Shown here: positions 44,911 to 55,625 of the stretch, piece by piece
How positions within the stretch are numbered: position 1 is the stretch's first letter
How the letters are laid out: each line of letters begins with the position of its first letter
Source of the DNA: Phaeobacter bryozoorum
Lineage (GTDB): Bacteria; Pseudomonadota; Alphaproteobacteria; Rhodobacterales; Rhodobacteraceae
NCBI RefSeq assembly: GCF_041893525.1
Contig: NZ_CP169068.1
Length of the DNA: 64,000 bases
Strand: one strand, 5' to 3'
Made by a program: the position numbers and the translations under genes
Notes under the pieces: generated by a model
Told to the model about the DNA's origin: nothing
Database searches by the model: none
What the model saw: the letters and a program-made list of their open reading frames with translations, nothing else

Positions 44911-45829
44911 GTGCCGGATCTTTCCATGGCATGGTACAGCCACATCAGGGCCGCCTGTGCGCTGTCGCCGGTGTGATGGGTGCCGAGGCGCCAGCCTGCC
45001 ACGCGGCAGAGGTGTTCCAACGCGTCGCGCCGTTCGGCCAGGCGATCAAGGTAGCGTTGCCTAAGCGCGCCTGCCTTCAGGGTTTCGTGCCGCAGACCGC
45101 CGCCGATGCTTTCGAATATCGTGCGCCCGTCAAAGGGGAACTCCTCCTCTGCCGGATCAAGCACCTGCATCAGCACGCCGTGCACGCCGCGATCGGCGGC
45201 CTTGGCCAGCGCCTGTTCCAGTGGCGCGAAGGGGCCCAGAAAATCCGACAGGAACAGAACCCGCGCGTTGGGTTGCATGGCGCGATCTTCCGGCGGGGCA
45301 TAATCTGTGGCGTCGTCCCTGCTCAGATACTCGGCCAGTCGCAGGATCTGGGCATTGCCGCGCCGGGGTGGCAGATGCCCACCGGTCAGACCGACCCGTT
45401 CGCCGCCACGTAGCATCATCACCGACGTCGCCAGCCCCAATAGCCGCGCCCGGTCAGTTTTCTGCGGCAGGGCACTGCCGGAGGCAAAGCGCATCGACGC
45501 CCCCTGATCGACCCAGAGATGCACCGTCTGCGCAATCTGCCATTCCCGCTCGCGTACGAATTGCTGATCGCCCTTGGCCGAGCGCCGGTGGTCGATCATG
45601 CGGCGGCTGTCACCGGCCTGAACCGGGCGATATTGCCAGAAATCATCGCCCAGCCCGGCACGGCGGCGACCGTGTTCGCCAATCAGCACAGATCCGGCCA
45701 GTTGTTGCGCCTGCACCAGGAGCGGCGGAAATCGGCTGGCGGCACTTTCGGCGCGGTGGCGCAGATCCGCCGCTGCCGGCTGGAGCGCGCTGCCGGTCGG
45801 CCGGGCTGGCTGAAGGGCGCGCGGCTGTG

Positions 45830-45833
<4 letters not shown>
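44907..45833 (-). CDS. DUF58 domain protein
   Basis: 308 aa starting with GTG 45833, which overlaps the MoxR stop (GTGA). The DUF58 hallmark is RPVQAGDSRRMIDHRRSAKGDQQFVREREW, followed by a VWA-like region (VHLWVDQGASMRF). DUF58 proteins are constant partners of MoxR AAA+ ATPases and are thought to be remodelling targets. Cytoplasmic, no membrane segment. Second gene of the four-gene operon. Confidence 0.9.
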
Positions 45834-46837
<1,004 letters not shown>

Positions 46838-46889
46838 GACTTTCCCTTCACGGCGAATATATAGTGTTACTGTATCGCGTTGAGAGAAA

Positions 46890-47519
46890 ATGGCAAAAGC
46901 AATGAGCGGACAAAATCCCGTGAGTTCCGGCAGCAAATCCCCTGAAACAGGATCAGAACCGCCCAGTGCCGAGGGGCTGGCGGCCGCTGCCAAGACGGCG
47001 AGCAAAGGCGGGTTGCCGCCGGTACATCTGTGGAATCCGCCGTTTTGCGGCGATCTGGACATGCGGATCGCCCGTGATGGCACCTGGTTCTACCTTGGCA
47101 CGCCGATTGGCCGGTTTGAACTGGTGAAGCTGTTTTCCTCCATTCTGAAGCTGGAAGACGGCAAATACTTTCTGGTGACCCCGGTCGAGAAAGTGGGCAT
47201 CACGGTCGAGGATGCGCCTTTCGTTGCGGTGGATTTCGAGGTCGAGGGCGACGGCGCCGCGCAGATTCTGCGGTTCGAGACACATGTCGGCGACAGGGTC
47301 GAAGCCGGGCCTGCGCATAAGATCCGTGTGGTAAGAGACGATGCAACCGGCGAGCCCTCGCCCTATGTGATGGTGCGTGCCGGGCTGGAGGCCTTGATTG
47401 ATCGCAAGAGCTTTTATCGGCTGGTCGAGCTGGGATGCCACCGAGACGGCTGGTTCGGGCTGTGGTCGGGCGGCGAGTTTTTTGGGATGATCCCGTCGGC
47501 TGATTTGCCGGAGGGCTGA
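46890..47519 (+). CDS. DUF1285 domain protein
   Basis: 209 aa. A low-complexity N-terminus of about 40 residues (Ser/Gly/Ala-rich) precedes PPVHLWNPPFCGDLDMRIARDGTWFYLGTPIGR, the DUF1285 signature, and YFLVTPVEKVGITVEDAPF. Function unknown; structures of the family show a two-domain beta fold. In roseobacters the gene is typically divergent from the MoxR operon, as here, which hints at a shared role. ATG 46890 follows GAGAGA. Confidence 0.88.
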   Translation: MAKAMSGQNPVSSGSKSPETGSEPPSAEGLAAAAKTASKGGLPPVHLWNPPFCGDLDMRIARDGTWFYLGTPIGRFELVKLFSSILKLEDGKYFLVTPVEKVGITVEDAPFVAVDFEVEGDGAAQILRFETHVGDRVEAGPAHKIRVVRDDATGEPSPYVMVRAGLEALIDRKSFYRLVELGCHRDGWFGLWSGGEFFGMIPSADLPEG

Positions 47520-47797
47520 CCACGCCGCATCCGACCCGGCGCTCGTCGGCAGGGGTTTGCCGGTGGCAAAGGGCAGCGGCAGGAAGTCGCTGACCCGCTT
47601 GAGTATATTGTTAAATTACCGAAAATTCTTGTGAAAACCCGCTCAAAATCGGCGGAGATATGGGGCAGATTGGGGGCGTGCAAAAACGGGCCGATCAATG
47701 GCGCAACCGGCGGGGGCCGGGACGAGCCTTTGGTGACTTTTGCCCGGAGCATGTCTGTTTGGCCGCCAATCGGGGGTGGCTCCAAAGGAGGTTTTCG
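47520..47797. other. 278-bp spacer, probable promoter of the next gene
   Basis: The segment 47600-47650 is notably AT-rich (TTGAGTATATTGTTAAATTACC...), unlike its surroundings, and is the likely promoter region for the isomerase gene. No exact -35/-10 pair stands out. No ORF with coding character was seen. Confidence 0.35.
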
Positions 47798-48550
47798 ATG
47801 CCGAAGTTTGCGGCCAATATTTCATTGCTGTTTGCCGAATTGCCCTATCTGGATCGTTTTCCGGCGGCGGCGCGGGCCGGATTTGAGGCGGTGGAAATCC
47901 TGTTTCCCTATGAGCTGGCTGCGAAGGAAACCCAGCGCGCCCTGCTGGCCAATGGTCTGGAACTGCTGCTGATCAATGCGCCGCCGCCAAATTATACCGG
48001 CGGGATGCCGGGCTATGCCGCGCTGCCGATGGGGTCGGATCGCTTTCAGCGCGATATTCGGCGGGTGCTGCGCTATGCGGAGGTGTTGCGGCCCGGAATG
48101 ATCCACATCATGGCCGGCTACGCAAAAGGGGATGTCGCCAAGGAAACGCTGATCCGCAATCTGCAATGGGCGGCCGACTATGCGCCGGGCCAGCAGTTCA
48201 CCATCGAGCCGCTGAACAGCGGTGATCAGCCGGGGTATTTTCTGGATGACTACAATCTCGCCGTAGAGGTGCTGGAGGCGGTGGATCGCAAGAACGTGGG
48301 ACTGCAATACGACGCCTACCATGCGCAGTTGATCCACGGCGATGCGGTGAAGGTCTGGGAGGCCTTTGGTAACCGGGCTGTCCATGTACAGATCGGTGCG
48401 GCGCCGGGGCGTTGCGAACCGGGAACCGGGCCAGTCGATTTTGAGCAGCTGTTCGCGGCCATCGACGAGAGCGGCTATGGTGGTTGGGTCAGCGCGGAAT
48501 ACACCCCCAGTACCAAGCGGACAGAGGACAGTCTGGCCTGGATGGGGTGA
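47798..48550 (+). CDS. hyi: Hydroxypyruvate isomerase-like TIM-barrel protein
   Basis: 250 aa from ATG 47798 with the strong ribosome-binding site AAAGGAGG. Xylose-isomerase-like TIM barrel: FAANISLLFAELPYLDRF at the N-terminus, EPLNSGDQPGYFLDD (metal-ligand Glu), LQYDAYHAQ, HVQIGAAPGRCEPGTG and WVSAEYTP (second Glu) match the Hyi family, which interconverts hydroxypyruvate and tartronate semialdehyde. No glyoxylate-pathway gene is adjacent, so another hydroxy-keto substrate is possible. Confidence 0.85.
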   Translation: MPKFAANISLLFAELPYLDRFPAAARAGFEAVEILFPYELAAKETQRALLANGLELLLINAPPPNYTGGMPGYAALPMGSDRFQRDIRRVLRYAEVLRPGMIHIMAGYAKGDVAKETLIRNLQWAADYAPGQQFTIEPLNSGDQPGYFLDDYNLAVEVLEAVDRKNVGLQYDAYHAQLIHGDAVKVWEAFGNRAVHVQIGAAPGRCEPGTGPVDFEQLFAAIDESGYGGWVSAEYTPSTKRTEDSLAWMG

Positions 48551-48646
48551 GAGCGGGCCGAACCCTGTGAGGGGGGCTGGCGGACCCTGAGGCTTGGGGA
48601 GGGCTGCGGCCAAACGTCCAGCGGGACAGAAATACATATTCGTGAA

Positions 48647-48675
48647 TTGAAATATGACTGAGCGCTGGGCATAAG
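48647..48675 (+). promoter_or_regulatory. Sigma-70-like promoter
   Basis: TTGAAA, a 17-bp spacer and CATAAG, placed 27 bp before the DUF2798 start. It is one of the few convincing -35/-10 pairs in the window. Confidence 0.4.
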
Positions 48676-48702
48676 GCAGTAAGTCGTGATCTGGAGACCT
48701 CC

Positions 48703-48975
48703 ATGCTGCCTGCGCGTTTTGCCCCCATCCTATTTGGTCTGATTCTGTCGGGTATCATGTCGTGTATCGTCACCGGGGTGGCCACGCTGAAGGCGGTGGG
48801 CCTGAGTTCCGAAGCGCCGGGACTTTGGATGGCTGCCTGGAGTTTTGGCTGGCCGGTGGCCTTTGGCGTGGTGCTGGTTGTTGCACCCGCCGTGCGCCGC
48901 ATGGTGGCATGGATGGTGAAGCCGCCGCAGGAAGCCAGCAAGGGTACGGTTTCCTCTCCCCGGCAGGATCGCTGA
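48703..48975 (+). CDS. DUF2798 small membrane protein
   Basis: 90 aa with two hydrophobic segments (about 5-28 and 40-65). LPARFAPILFGLILSGIMSCIVTGVATL and WMAAWSFGWPVAFGVVLVVAPAVRRMV match the DUF2798 pattern of two-helix inner-membrane proteins. Function unknown. The gene stands alone between a predicted promoter and the convergent polA gene. Confidence 0.82.
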   Translation: MLPARFAPILFGLILSGIMSCIVTGVATLKAVGLSSEAPGLWMAAWSFGWPVAFGVVLVVAPAVRRMVAWMVKPPQEASKGTVSSPRQDR

Positions 48976-49064
48976 GCGAAGCCCCTCCGACAATGTCCTG
49001 ACCGAGCAAGCGCCCCCGCCCGTCATCACAGCATCATGGATGCTATTCTTCCCGTTGGGCCGGG

Positions 49065-49085
49065 CGCCATGCCTAAGGCATGGCG
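49065..49085. repeat. Hairpin downstream of polA and the DUF2798 gene
   Basis: CGCCATGCC / GGCATGGCG, a perfect 9-bp stem with a TAA loop, in the 203-bp gap between the convergent genes. There is no T-run; it resembles REP-type hairpins. Confidence 0.5.
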
Positions 49086-49178
49086 TGCCGCTGAAATGCG
49101 AGGCGGGCGTCCGATCCGATCCGCTTCGGTCAGGTTTTGAAAGCGGCCCGGATCTTTGGCATCAAGCCTCGGCCAAAG

Positions 49179-51992
49179 CTAGTGAGCTTCGGCCCAGTTC
49201 CGCCCTTTGCCTGCGTCCACTACCAGCTTCACGTCGAGATGCACGGCCGGATCTGCGGCGGTTTCCATCACCCTGCGCGCGGTTTCGATGGTGTCGTCGA
49301 CAGCGGCCTCGGGCACTTCGAACAGCAATTCGTCATGCACCTGTAGCAGCATCCGCGCGGGCAGATGGGCGATTGCGGCGGGCATACGGATCATGGCGCG
49401 GCGGATCACATCCGCAGCCGTGCCCTGTATCGGTGCATTGATCGCCGCGCGTTTGGCAAAACCTGCACGTGGTCCCTTGGCGGAGATTTCCGGAGTATGG
49501 ATCTTGCGCCCGAACAGGGTCTGGACATGGCCGTGTTCCTTGGCAAAGGCGACGGTGTCATCCATGTAGCGGCGAATGCCGGGGAACCGCTCGAAATAGC
49601 GATCGATGAAGCCCTGCGCCTCGGCGCGCGGGATGCGCAGATTGCGGGCCAGACCAAAGCCGGAGATCCCGTAAATCACGCCAAAGTTGATAGCTTTGGC
49701 CTGACGGCGGATTTCGGGGGTCATTTCATTCAGCGGCACGTTGAACATCTCGGACGCGGTGAGCGCATGGATGTCCTGACCTTCAGCAAAGGCCTGCTTC
49801 AGCGTATCGATCCCGGCGACATGGGCCAGGATGCGCAATTCGATCTGGCTGTAGTCAAGCGACAGCAGGACATTGCCATCCTCGGGCACGAAGGCTTCGC
49901 GGATGCGGCGCCCTTCCTCGGACCGGACCGGGATATTCTGGAGGTTGGGATCGGTTGAGGCCAGGCGGCCAGTGTTGGCACCGGTCTGCACATAGGAGGT
50001 GTGCACGCGCCCGGTTTCCGCATTTATGTGATCCTGAAGCGCGTCGGTATAGGTCGATTTGAGCTTGCTCAGCTGGCGCCAATCCAGCACCAGACCAGGC
50101 AAGGCGTGTTCCGTCGCGAGATCCTCCAGGATATCGGCTCCGGTGGCATAGGCGCCGGTCTTGCCCTTTTTGCCGCCTTCCAGGCCGAGTTTGTCAAACA
50201 GGATTTCCCCCAGCTGCTTGGGGGATCCGACGTTGAATTCCTGGCCTGCCAACTGGTGAATTTCCGCCTCCAGCCCGGCCATTTTCTGCGCGAAGGCGTT
50301 CGACATGCGGGACAGCGTATCACGATCGACCTTGATGCCTTCGCGCTCCATCCGGGCGAGCACCGGCACCAGCGGGCGTTCCAGCGTTTCATAGACCGTG
50401 GTGACCGCTGACCGGTGCAATTGCGGTTTGAACAGCTGCCAGAGGCGCAGGGTGATATCGGCGTCTTCCGCGGCATAGGCGACCGCATCGGCAATGGGCA
50501 CACGGTCGAAGGTGATCGCGGATTTTCCACTGCCCAGCAGCGGTTTGATCGGGATCGGCGTGTGGTTCAGGTAACGCTCTGACAGCGTGTCCATACCGTG
50601 CCCGTGCTGACCTGCGTGCATGGCATAAGACATCAGCATTGTATCGTCGATCGGCGCCACATCAATGCCACGGCGGGCAAAGATCTTGGCGTCATATTTC
50701 ATGTTCTGGCCGATCTTGAGGATGCTGTCGTCCTCAAGCACCGGTTTCAGCAGATCGAGCGCCTCCTGCAAAGGCATCTGCCCCTCCGCCAGCTCGTCCG
50801 AGCCAAACAGATCGTCGCTATTGCCGGATTTATGGGTGAGCGGGATATAGCAGGCGGTCCCCGGCTCCACGCAGAGTGAAATGCCAACCAGATCCACCAC
50901 CATTTCATCAAAGCCGGTGGTTTCCGTATCAACAGCGACCCAGCCGCGTTCGCGGATCCGGGCAATCCACTTCTTTAACGCCTCGGCATCGCGGACGCAT
51001 TCATATGACGCGCTGTCAAACGGCAGGTCGGTTACGGTCGGAGCGTCCGTTGCCGCGGTATCTTTGGCCGGGGCGTCCGTGATTGTGGGTGGTTCCTTAC
51101 CAAGCTGGTCCGCGATGCGTTTGGACAGGGTGCGGAATTCCATTTCGGCGAGGAAGGCCAGCAGGTGATCGGCGTCCGGATCGCGCACCTCTAGGTCATC
51201 CAGAGTGAAATCCAGCGTCATGTTGCTGTCCAGCTGAACCAGTCTCTTGGACAGTTCGATCTGCTCGCGATTTTCGATCAGGGTCTGTCGGCGCTTGGGT
51301 TGTTTGATCTCTTCGGCGCGGTCCAGCAGCTCTTCCAGGGAGCCGTATTCGTTGATCAGGAGTGCGGCGGTCTTGATCCCGATCCCGGGTGCGCCGGGCA
51401 CATTGTCGACCGAGTTGCCCGCCAGCGCCTGCACGTCCACTACACGGTCCGGGCCAACCCCGAATTTCTCGACAACGCCATCGCTGTCGATCCGCCTGTT
51501 TTTCATCGCATCCAGCATTTCAACACCGCCACCGACGAGCTGCATCAGATCCTTGTCGGAGGAGATGATGGTCACGCGGCCACCGGCGTCGCGGGCCTGG
51601 CAGGCGAGGGTGGCGATGATGTCATCGGCCTCGAACCCCTCCTGTTCCTTGCAGGCGATGTTGAAGGCTTCGGTCGCGATGCGGGTCAATGGAATCTGCG
51701 GCCGCAGATCCTCGGGCATGGCCTCGCGGTTGGCTTTGTATTGATCATAGAGATCGTTGCGGAAGGTATGCGACCCCTTGTCAAAGATCACCGCAACATG
51801 GGTTGGTGCATCGGGACCACCATTGCCCTCAACATAGCGCTGAAGCATGTTGCAGAAACCGGCAACCGCCCCGATTGGCAGGCCGTCGGACTTGCGGGTG
51901 AGGGGCGGCAGCGCGTGGTATGCGCGGAAAATGAATGCCGATCCGTCGATCAGGTGCAGATGGCAGCCCTTGCCAAAAGATGCGGTGGTCAT
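49179..51992 (-). CDS. polA: DNA polymerase I
   Basis: 937 aa with all three domains: 5' nuclease (1-290, LIDGSAFIFRAYHALPP, SSDKDLMQLV, IGIKTAALL), 3'-5' exonuclease with intact acidic sites (VAVDTETTGFDEM, GQNMKYDAKI, AEDADITLRL) and polymerase (TGRLASTDPNLQNIPVR, DYSQIELRILAHV, RQAKAINFGVIYGISGFGLA, LLQVHDELLFEVP). Proofreading therefore appears functional. An Ala/Thr-rich insertion links the first two domains (about 305-325). Required for Okazaki fragment maturation and repair. Monocistronic. Confidence 0.97.
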   Translation of the reverse strand: MTTASFGKGCHLHLIDGSAFIFRAYHALPPLTRKSDGLPIGAVAGFCNMLQRYVEGNGGPDAPTHVAVIFDKGSHTFRNDLYDQYKANREAMPEDLRPQIPLTRIATEAFNIACKEQEGFEADDIIATLACQARDAGGRVTIISSDKDLMQLVGGGVEMLDAMKNRRIDSDGVVEKFGVGPDRVVDVQALAGNSVDNVPGAPGIGIKTAALLINEYGSLEELLDRAEEIKQPKRRQTLIENREQIELSKRLVQLDSNMTLDFTLDDLEVRDPDADHLLAFLAEMEFRTLSKRIADQLGKEPPTITDAPAKDTAATDAPTVTDLPFDSASYECVRDAEALKKWIARIRERGWVAVDTETTGFDEMVVDLVGISLCVEPGTACYIPLTHKSGNSDDLFGSDELAEGQMPLQEALDLLKPVLEDDSILKIGQNMKYDAKIFARRGIDVAPIDDTMLMSYAMHAGQHGHGMDTLSERYLNHTPIPIKPLLGSGKSAITFDRVPIADAVAYAAEDADITLRLWQLFKPQLHRSAVTTVYETLERPLVPVLARMEREGIKVDRDTLSRMSNAFAQKMAGLEAEIHQLAGQEFNVGSPKQLGEILFDKLGLEGGKKGKTGAYATGADILEDLATEHALPGLVLDWRQLSKLKSTYTDALQDHINAETGRVHTSYVQTGANTGRLASTDPNLQNIPVRSEEGRRIREAFVPEDGNVLLSLDYSQIELRILAHVAGIDTLKQAFAEGQDIHALTASEMFNVPLNEMTPEIRRQAKAINFGVIYGISGFGLARNLRIPRAEAQGFIDRYFERFPGIRRYMDDTVAFAKEHGHVQTLFGRKIHTPEISAKGPRAGFAKRAAINAPIQGTAADVIRRAMIRMPAAIAHLPARMLLQVHDELLFEVPEAAVDDTIETARRVMETAADPAVHLDVKLVVDAGKGRNWAEAH

Positions 51993-52089
51993 GGCCGATG
52001 CTCCGGGTGTTGCGCGTTGGCCCCCGTTATCGGTGATCAGCGGAGGGAGAGCAATTGCCCATTCTCGGCCTTTGTGATGTCGGCTGGCG

Positions 52090-54141
52090 TCAGGCTGTTT
52101 TTGCCTGTTTGTTCGCCTCGACGATCAGGCGCATTTCGTCCCGTGCCATTGGTCGGCCAAAGTAAAACCCCTGTACGGAGGCGCATTTCTCGGTGCGCAG
52201 GAACTGCAATTCATCCTCTACCTCGACACCCTCGGCCAGGACCGGGATATTGAGCGCAGCGCCCAGGAGCAGGGTGGATCGGACAATTGCCGCCCGTTGA
52301 TCGTTTTTGTGGACGTCCTGTACGAAGCTGCGGTCGATCTTGATCTTGTCAAAGGGGAAGGTTTGCAGCATCGCGAGCGACGAGTAGCCGGTGCCAAAAT
52401 CATCCATGGCGATCCGCAGGCCCATGTTTTTCAGCTGTTGCATGACCTTCAGGGTATGGACCTGATCGTCGATAATGCTGGCCTCGGTGATTTCCAGTTC
52501 CAGACGTTCAGCAGCAAGGCCGGTTTCCAGCAGGATGTCGGAGACATGTTCGACGAAAGAGGGCTGCATCAGCTGCTGTGGCGCCACGTTGACCGCGATG
52601 TTGAAATGCTCGGGCCAACCACTTGCCTCACGGCAGGCCGTGCGCAGAACCCAAAGGCCGATTTCGCGGATCAGCCCGGTTTCCTCGGCGATGGGAATGA
52701 AGGTGTCGGGGGGAATGCGGCCTTTTTCCGGGTGGTTCCAGCGCAGGAGAACCTCGAACCCGATGGGAGCGAGAGAGCGCAGATCGTTCTGCAGCTGATA
52801 GGCCAGTTCGAACTGATTGCCCGCGATGCAGGCCTGCCGCAGATCGTTGACCAGTTCCAGACGGTCGCGGTTGTGTTTTTCCATCTGCGCATTGAACAGG
52901 CATATGTGCCGGTCTGCGTCCGATTTGGCACGATACATGGCCACATCCGACTTGTGCAGCAGATCGCGCAGGTCGCGGCCGTCTTCCAGGCTGGTGGCAA
53001 CACCGATGGCGACACCGACGATCGCCGATGTGTTGTCAAAATCCACCGGCTCGACGGTCAAGGCGTGCAGCCGCTCGGCAAAGGCCATGACCTGATCGAC
53101 CCGGCGAAACCCTTGCTTTAGAGCGACAAATTCGTCGCCGCCGACGCGCGCGATATATTCATCTTTCTCCAGAACGCTATTCAGCCGGTCGGCCACGGTC
53201 ATCAGAACAGCATCCCCGGCTGCGTGACCATAAAGATCGTTGATTTCCTTAAACAGATTGAGATCAAGGGTCAGCACGGCAACGCGTTCGGTCTCGTCGC
53301 GCGCCAGCAAGTCGGTCAGACTGGCCATCTTGCGCGTCAGGGACATCCGGTTGGGCAGTCCGGTCAGGGGATCGTGCAGGGCGGCGTGCTGCAGCTGGTC
53401 GCGGGCCTCGCTTTCGACGTTTGTTTCGATGCTGAGCGCCGCAAAGCCGATCACCAGGATGATCGTCATCGTACCCAGAACAAACAGGCCAAGTGTCGCA
53501 TCCGAGATCACCTCGGGCGGGACGGAATACAGTGGGCTGAGCTGTACGGTGATGGCCGACATGCCGGTGAAGTGCATCGTACAGATCGTCAGCGTCATCA
53601 GGGCGACGGCAACAAGCCAATGCCGTCCGGTGTTGAACCGGGTGAGATACTGATAGGTCGCCATTCCGAACACCGTGCCCAGCAGAATGGAGGATATGAG
53701 CGGTGTGGTCTGCCAGACGATCTCTCCTGGCAGTAGATAGCCGCTCATCCCGAGATAATGCATGGTCGAGACGCTGAGGCCAAACATCGCACCGCTGGCC
53801 GCAACGCGGTGATTGGTCGAATGTGCAATGGCGTAGACACCGTTTGACATCAGCATACCGACAACGGCTGCACCCAGGGACAGTGCCGTGATCAGCGGAT
53901 CATATCCGTGGACATATCCGGGATCAAAAGCAAGCATGGCGATGAAATGGGTGGTCCAGACGGTGCCGCCGCTGATCAGGCTGGTCAGCACCAGCTGGAC
54001 GATTTTGCGATTACCGACGGTCTGACCGAGCCGCTGTGTCATCAGGACGGAAAGACAGGATCCGATGACGCAGACAAGCGCAGCCACGGTCACAAGGCCG
54101 AGGCTGTGTTCTTGCGTAATGCATTGAACGACGCTGTACAT
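52090..54141 (-). CDS. MHYT-GGDEF-EAL cyclic-di-GMP protein
   Basis: 683 aa from ATG 54141 (GGAG 6 nt upstream; the preceding GTG is not needed). Seven hydrophobic segments with three MHYT-type motifs (WTTHFIAM, STMHYLGM, CTMHFTGM), proposed to bind copper and sense O2, CO or NO. Then a GGDEF domain with an intact GGDEF motif and LTGLPNR, and an EAL domain in which EAL is EVL (FEVLLRW), with NVAPQQL, DDFGTGYSS and EGVE retained. Both activities are plausible. Inner membrane. Monocistronic. Confidence 0.92.
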   Translation of the reverse strand: MYSVVQCITQEHSLGLVTVAALVCVIGSCLSVLMTQRLGQTVGNRKIVQLVLTSLISGGTVWTTHFIAMLAFDPGYVHGYDPLITALSLGAAVVGMLMSNGVYAIAHSTNHRVAASGAMFGLSVSTMHYLGMSGYLLPGEIVWQTTPLISSILLGTVFGMATYQYLTRFNTGRHWLVAVALMTLTICTMHFTGMSAITVQLSPLYSVPPEVISDATLGLFVLGTMTIILVIGFAALSIETNVESEARDQLQHAALHDPLTGLPNRMSLTRKMASLTDLLARDETERVAVLTLDLNLFKEINDLYGHAAGDAVLMTVADRLNSVLEKDEYIARVGGDEFVALKQGFRRVDQVMAFAERLHALTVEPVDFDNTSAIVGVAIGVATSLEDGRDLRDLLHKSDVAMYRAKSDADRHICLFNAQMEKHNRDRLELVNDLRQACIAGNQFELAYQLQNDLRSLAPIGFEVLLRWNHPEKGRIPPDTFIPIAEETGLIREIGLWVLRTACREASGWPEHFNIAVNVAPQQLMQPSFVEHVSDILLETGLAAERLELEITEASIIDDQVHTLKVMQQLKNMGLRIAMDDFGTGYSSLAMLQTFPFDKIKIDRSFVQDVHKNDQRAAIVRSTLLLGAALNIPVLAEGVEVEDELQFLRTEKCASVQGFYFGRPMARDEMRLIVEANKQAKTA

Positions 54142-54298
54142 CACAGTCTCCGGTAGCAGCAGATATACCTTCTATCCTGTGCATCATCATCGTAAAGAAT
54201 CCGCTACCGCGACCGGATCGACGCTGTCTTGATCACTAAAATTCGCCTCAACCTCGTCGCACTTTTCACGAGCTGGCGCAGGTGTTGGCTTAAACGCA

Positions 54299-54324
54299 AA
54301 ACGCCGCCCGTTCCGGCGGCGTTT
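54299..54324 (-). terminator. Intrinsic terminator
   Basis: AAACGCCGCC / GGCGGCGTTT, a 10-bp stem with a 6-nt loop. On the minus strand it ends in GTTTTG and lies 27 bp past the zinc-finger gene stop. Confidence 0.75.
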
Positions 54325-54350
54325 CCAATCTTGTGACTTTTTTCAGGCGG

Positions 54351-54533
54351 TTATGCCTGGTTCTGTGCTGCATCCTTATGGACAAACTTGCAGTCGCAAT
54401 AGGGGCATTCGACAAAGCCTTCGGCTTCGGGGATTTGCAGGTAGACCCGCGGATGTCCCAGCGCACCTTCGCTGCCGTCGCAGGCGACGCGGTAGCTGTC
54501 CACGATCTTGGTTTCCGGCGCTTCGATGGTCAT
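54351..54533 (-). CDS. Small zinc-finger (CHCC) protein
   Basis: 60 aa. The spaced ligands Cys (VACDG), His (GALGHPRVYLQI) and two Cys (VECPYCDCKF) form the zf-CHCC domain also found in the mitochondrial complex I subunit NDUFS6. In alphaproteobacteria the stand-alone protein is a likely complex I accessory subunit. Compact, with its own terminator. Divergent from the ABC ATPase gene, 71 bp away. Confidence 0.87.
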   Translation of the reverse strand: MTIEAPETKIVDSYRVACDGSEGALGHPRVYLQIPEAEGFVECPYCDCKFVHKDAAQNQA

Positions 54534-54604
54534 CTCTGGCGGTCCTCTTGGTTATCGTTTAGGGGCTTTTATGAGCCAAGGGAAAACCGGGGGCAAGAGC
54601 CGCG

Positions 54605-55537
54605 ATGACAGAGGACGCAATCCGTATTGAAGGTTTGCAAAAAACCTACAAGGGCCGCAGGGGGCAACCCGCGAAAGCCGCGCTGAAAGGTGTGGATCTG
54701 AGCATTCCGCGTGGCTCTGTGTTTGGTCTTCTTGGTCCCAACGGTGCCGGCAAATCCACGATGATCAACATCCTGGCCGGGTTGGTTCTGAAAACCGCAG
54801 GCAAGGTCACGATCTGGGGCTTTGACCAGGATGAAAATCCGCGTCAGTCGCGGGCGGCTATCGGGGTGATGCCGCAGGAGCTGAATCTTGATCCGTTTTT
54901 CAGTCCACGTGGCGCCTTGGAAGTGCAGGCCGGGCTGTATGGTGTGCCAAAATCCGAGCGGCGCAGCGATGAGATCCTGCGTATGGTCGGGCTTGAGGAC
55001 AAGGCACATGCCTATGCGCGAACCCTGTCCGGTGGAATGCAGCGGCGGCTGTTGCTGGGCAAGGCGCTGGTGCATCATCCGAATATTCTGGTGCTGGATG
55101 AGCCGACAGCAGGCGTGGATATCGAATTGCGCCAGATGCTGTGGGAGAACATCCGCAAGCTGAACGCGCAAGGCATGACAATCATCCTGACGACCCATTA
55201 CCTCGAAGAGGCCGAGGAAATGTGTGATGAGATCGCAATCATCAACCAGGGCGAGCTGGTTGCCCGCGACACCACCGCAAATCTGCTGGGGCGTCTGGAC
55301 GCCAAGGCGATGGTGGTGCATCCGGCGGCGGCGGTGACGGAACTGCCAGCCGGTAAGGGGATCACATCGGAGTTGCGCGGCGATGGGGCAGTGATCCTGC
55401 GCTATCATGGCAACGCAACCAGCGCCGAGGAGGTGCTCTCAGCGGTGCGCGCCGCAGGGATCTCCATCCGCGATGTGAAGACCGAGGAGGCGGATCTGGA
55501 AGACGTGTTCCTGGCGCTGACGACGTCGCGCAGCTGA
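54605..55537 (+). CDS. ABC-2-type exporter ATPase, no permease beside it
   Basis: 310 aa. Complete NBD: GPNGAGKST, Q-loop VMPQE, LSGGMQRRL, LVLDEPTAGVD and a TTHYLEEAEEMCD H-loop, plus a C-terminal domain of about 90 residues as in YadG/drug-export ATPases. It needs an ABC-2 permease, but the next genes are on the other strand and unrelated, so the partner must be encoded elsewhere. Cytoplasmic face of the membrane. Substrate unknown. Confidence 0.88.
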   Translation: MTEDAIRIEGLQKTYKGRRGQPAKAALKGVDLSIPRGSVFGLLGPNGAGKSTMINILAGLVLKTAGKVTIWGFDQDENPRQSRAAIGVMPQELNLDPFFSPRGALEVQAGLYGVPKSERRSDEILRMVGLEDKAHAYARTLSGGMQRRLLLGKALVHHPNILVLDEPTAGVDIELRQMLWENIRKLNAQGMTIILTTHYLEEAEEMCDEIAIINQGELVARDTTANLLGRLDAKAMVVHPAAAVTELPAGKGITSELRGDGAVILRYHGNATSAEEVLSAVRAAGISIRDVKTEEADLEDVFLALTTSRS

Positions 55538-55625
55538 GACGCGTATTAAAGCAGTCGCGCTGTTGGCTACAAGCATCGGGACCCGTGTTAGAGACGATAG
55601 GTTAGCCCAGCCCGGCGTGACGCGG

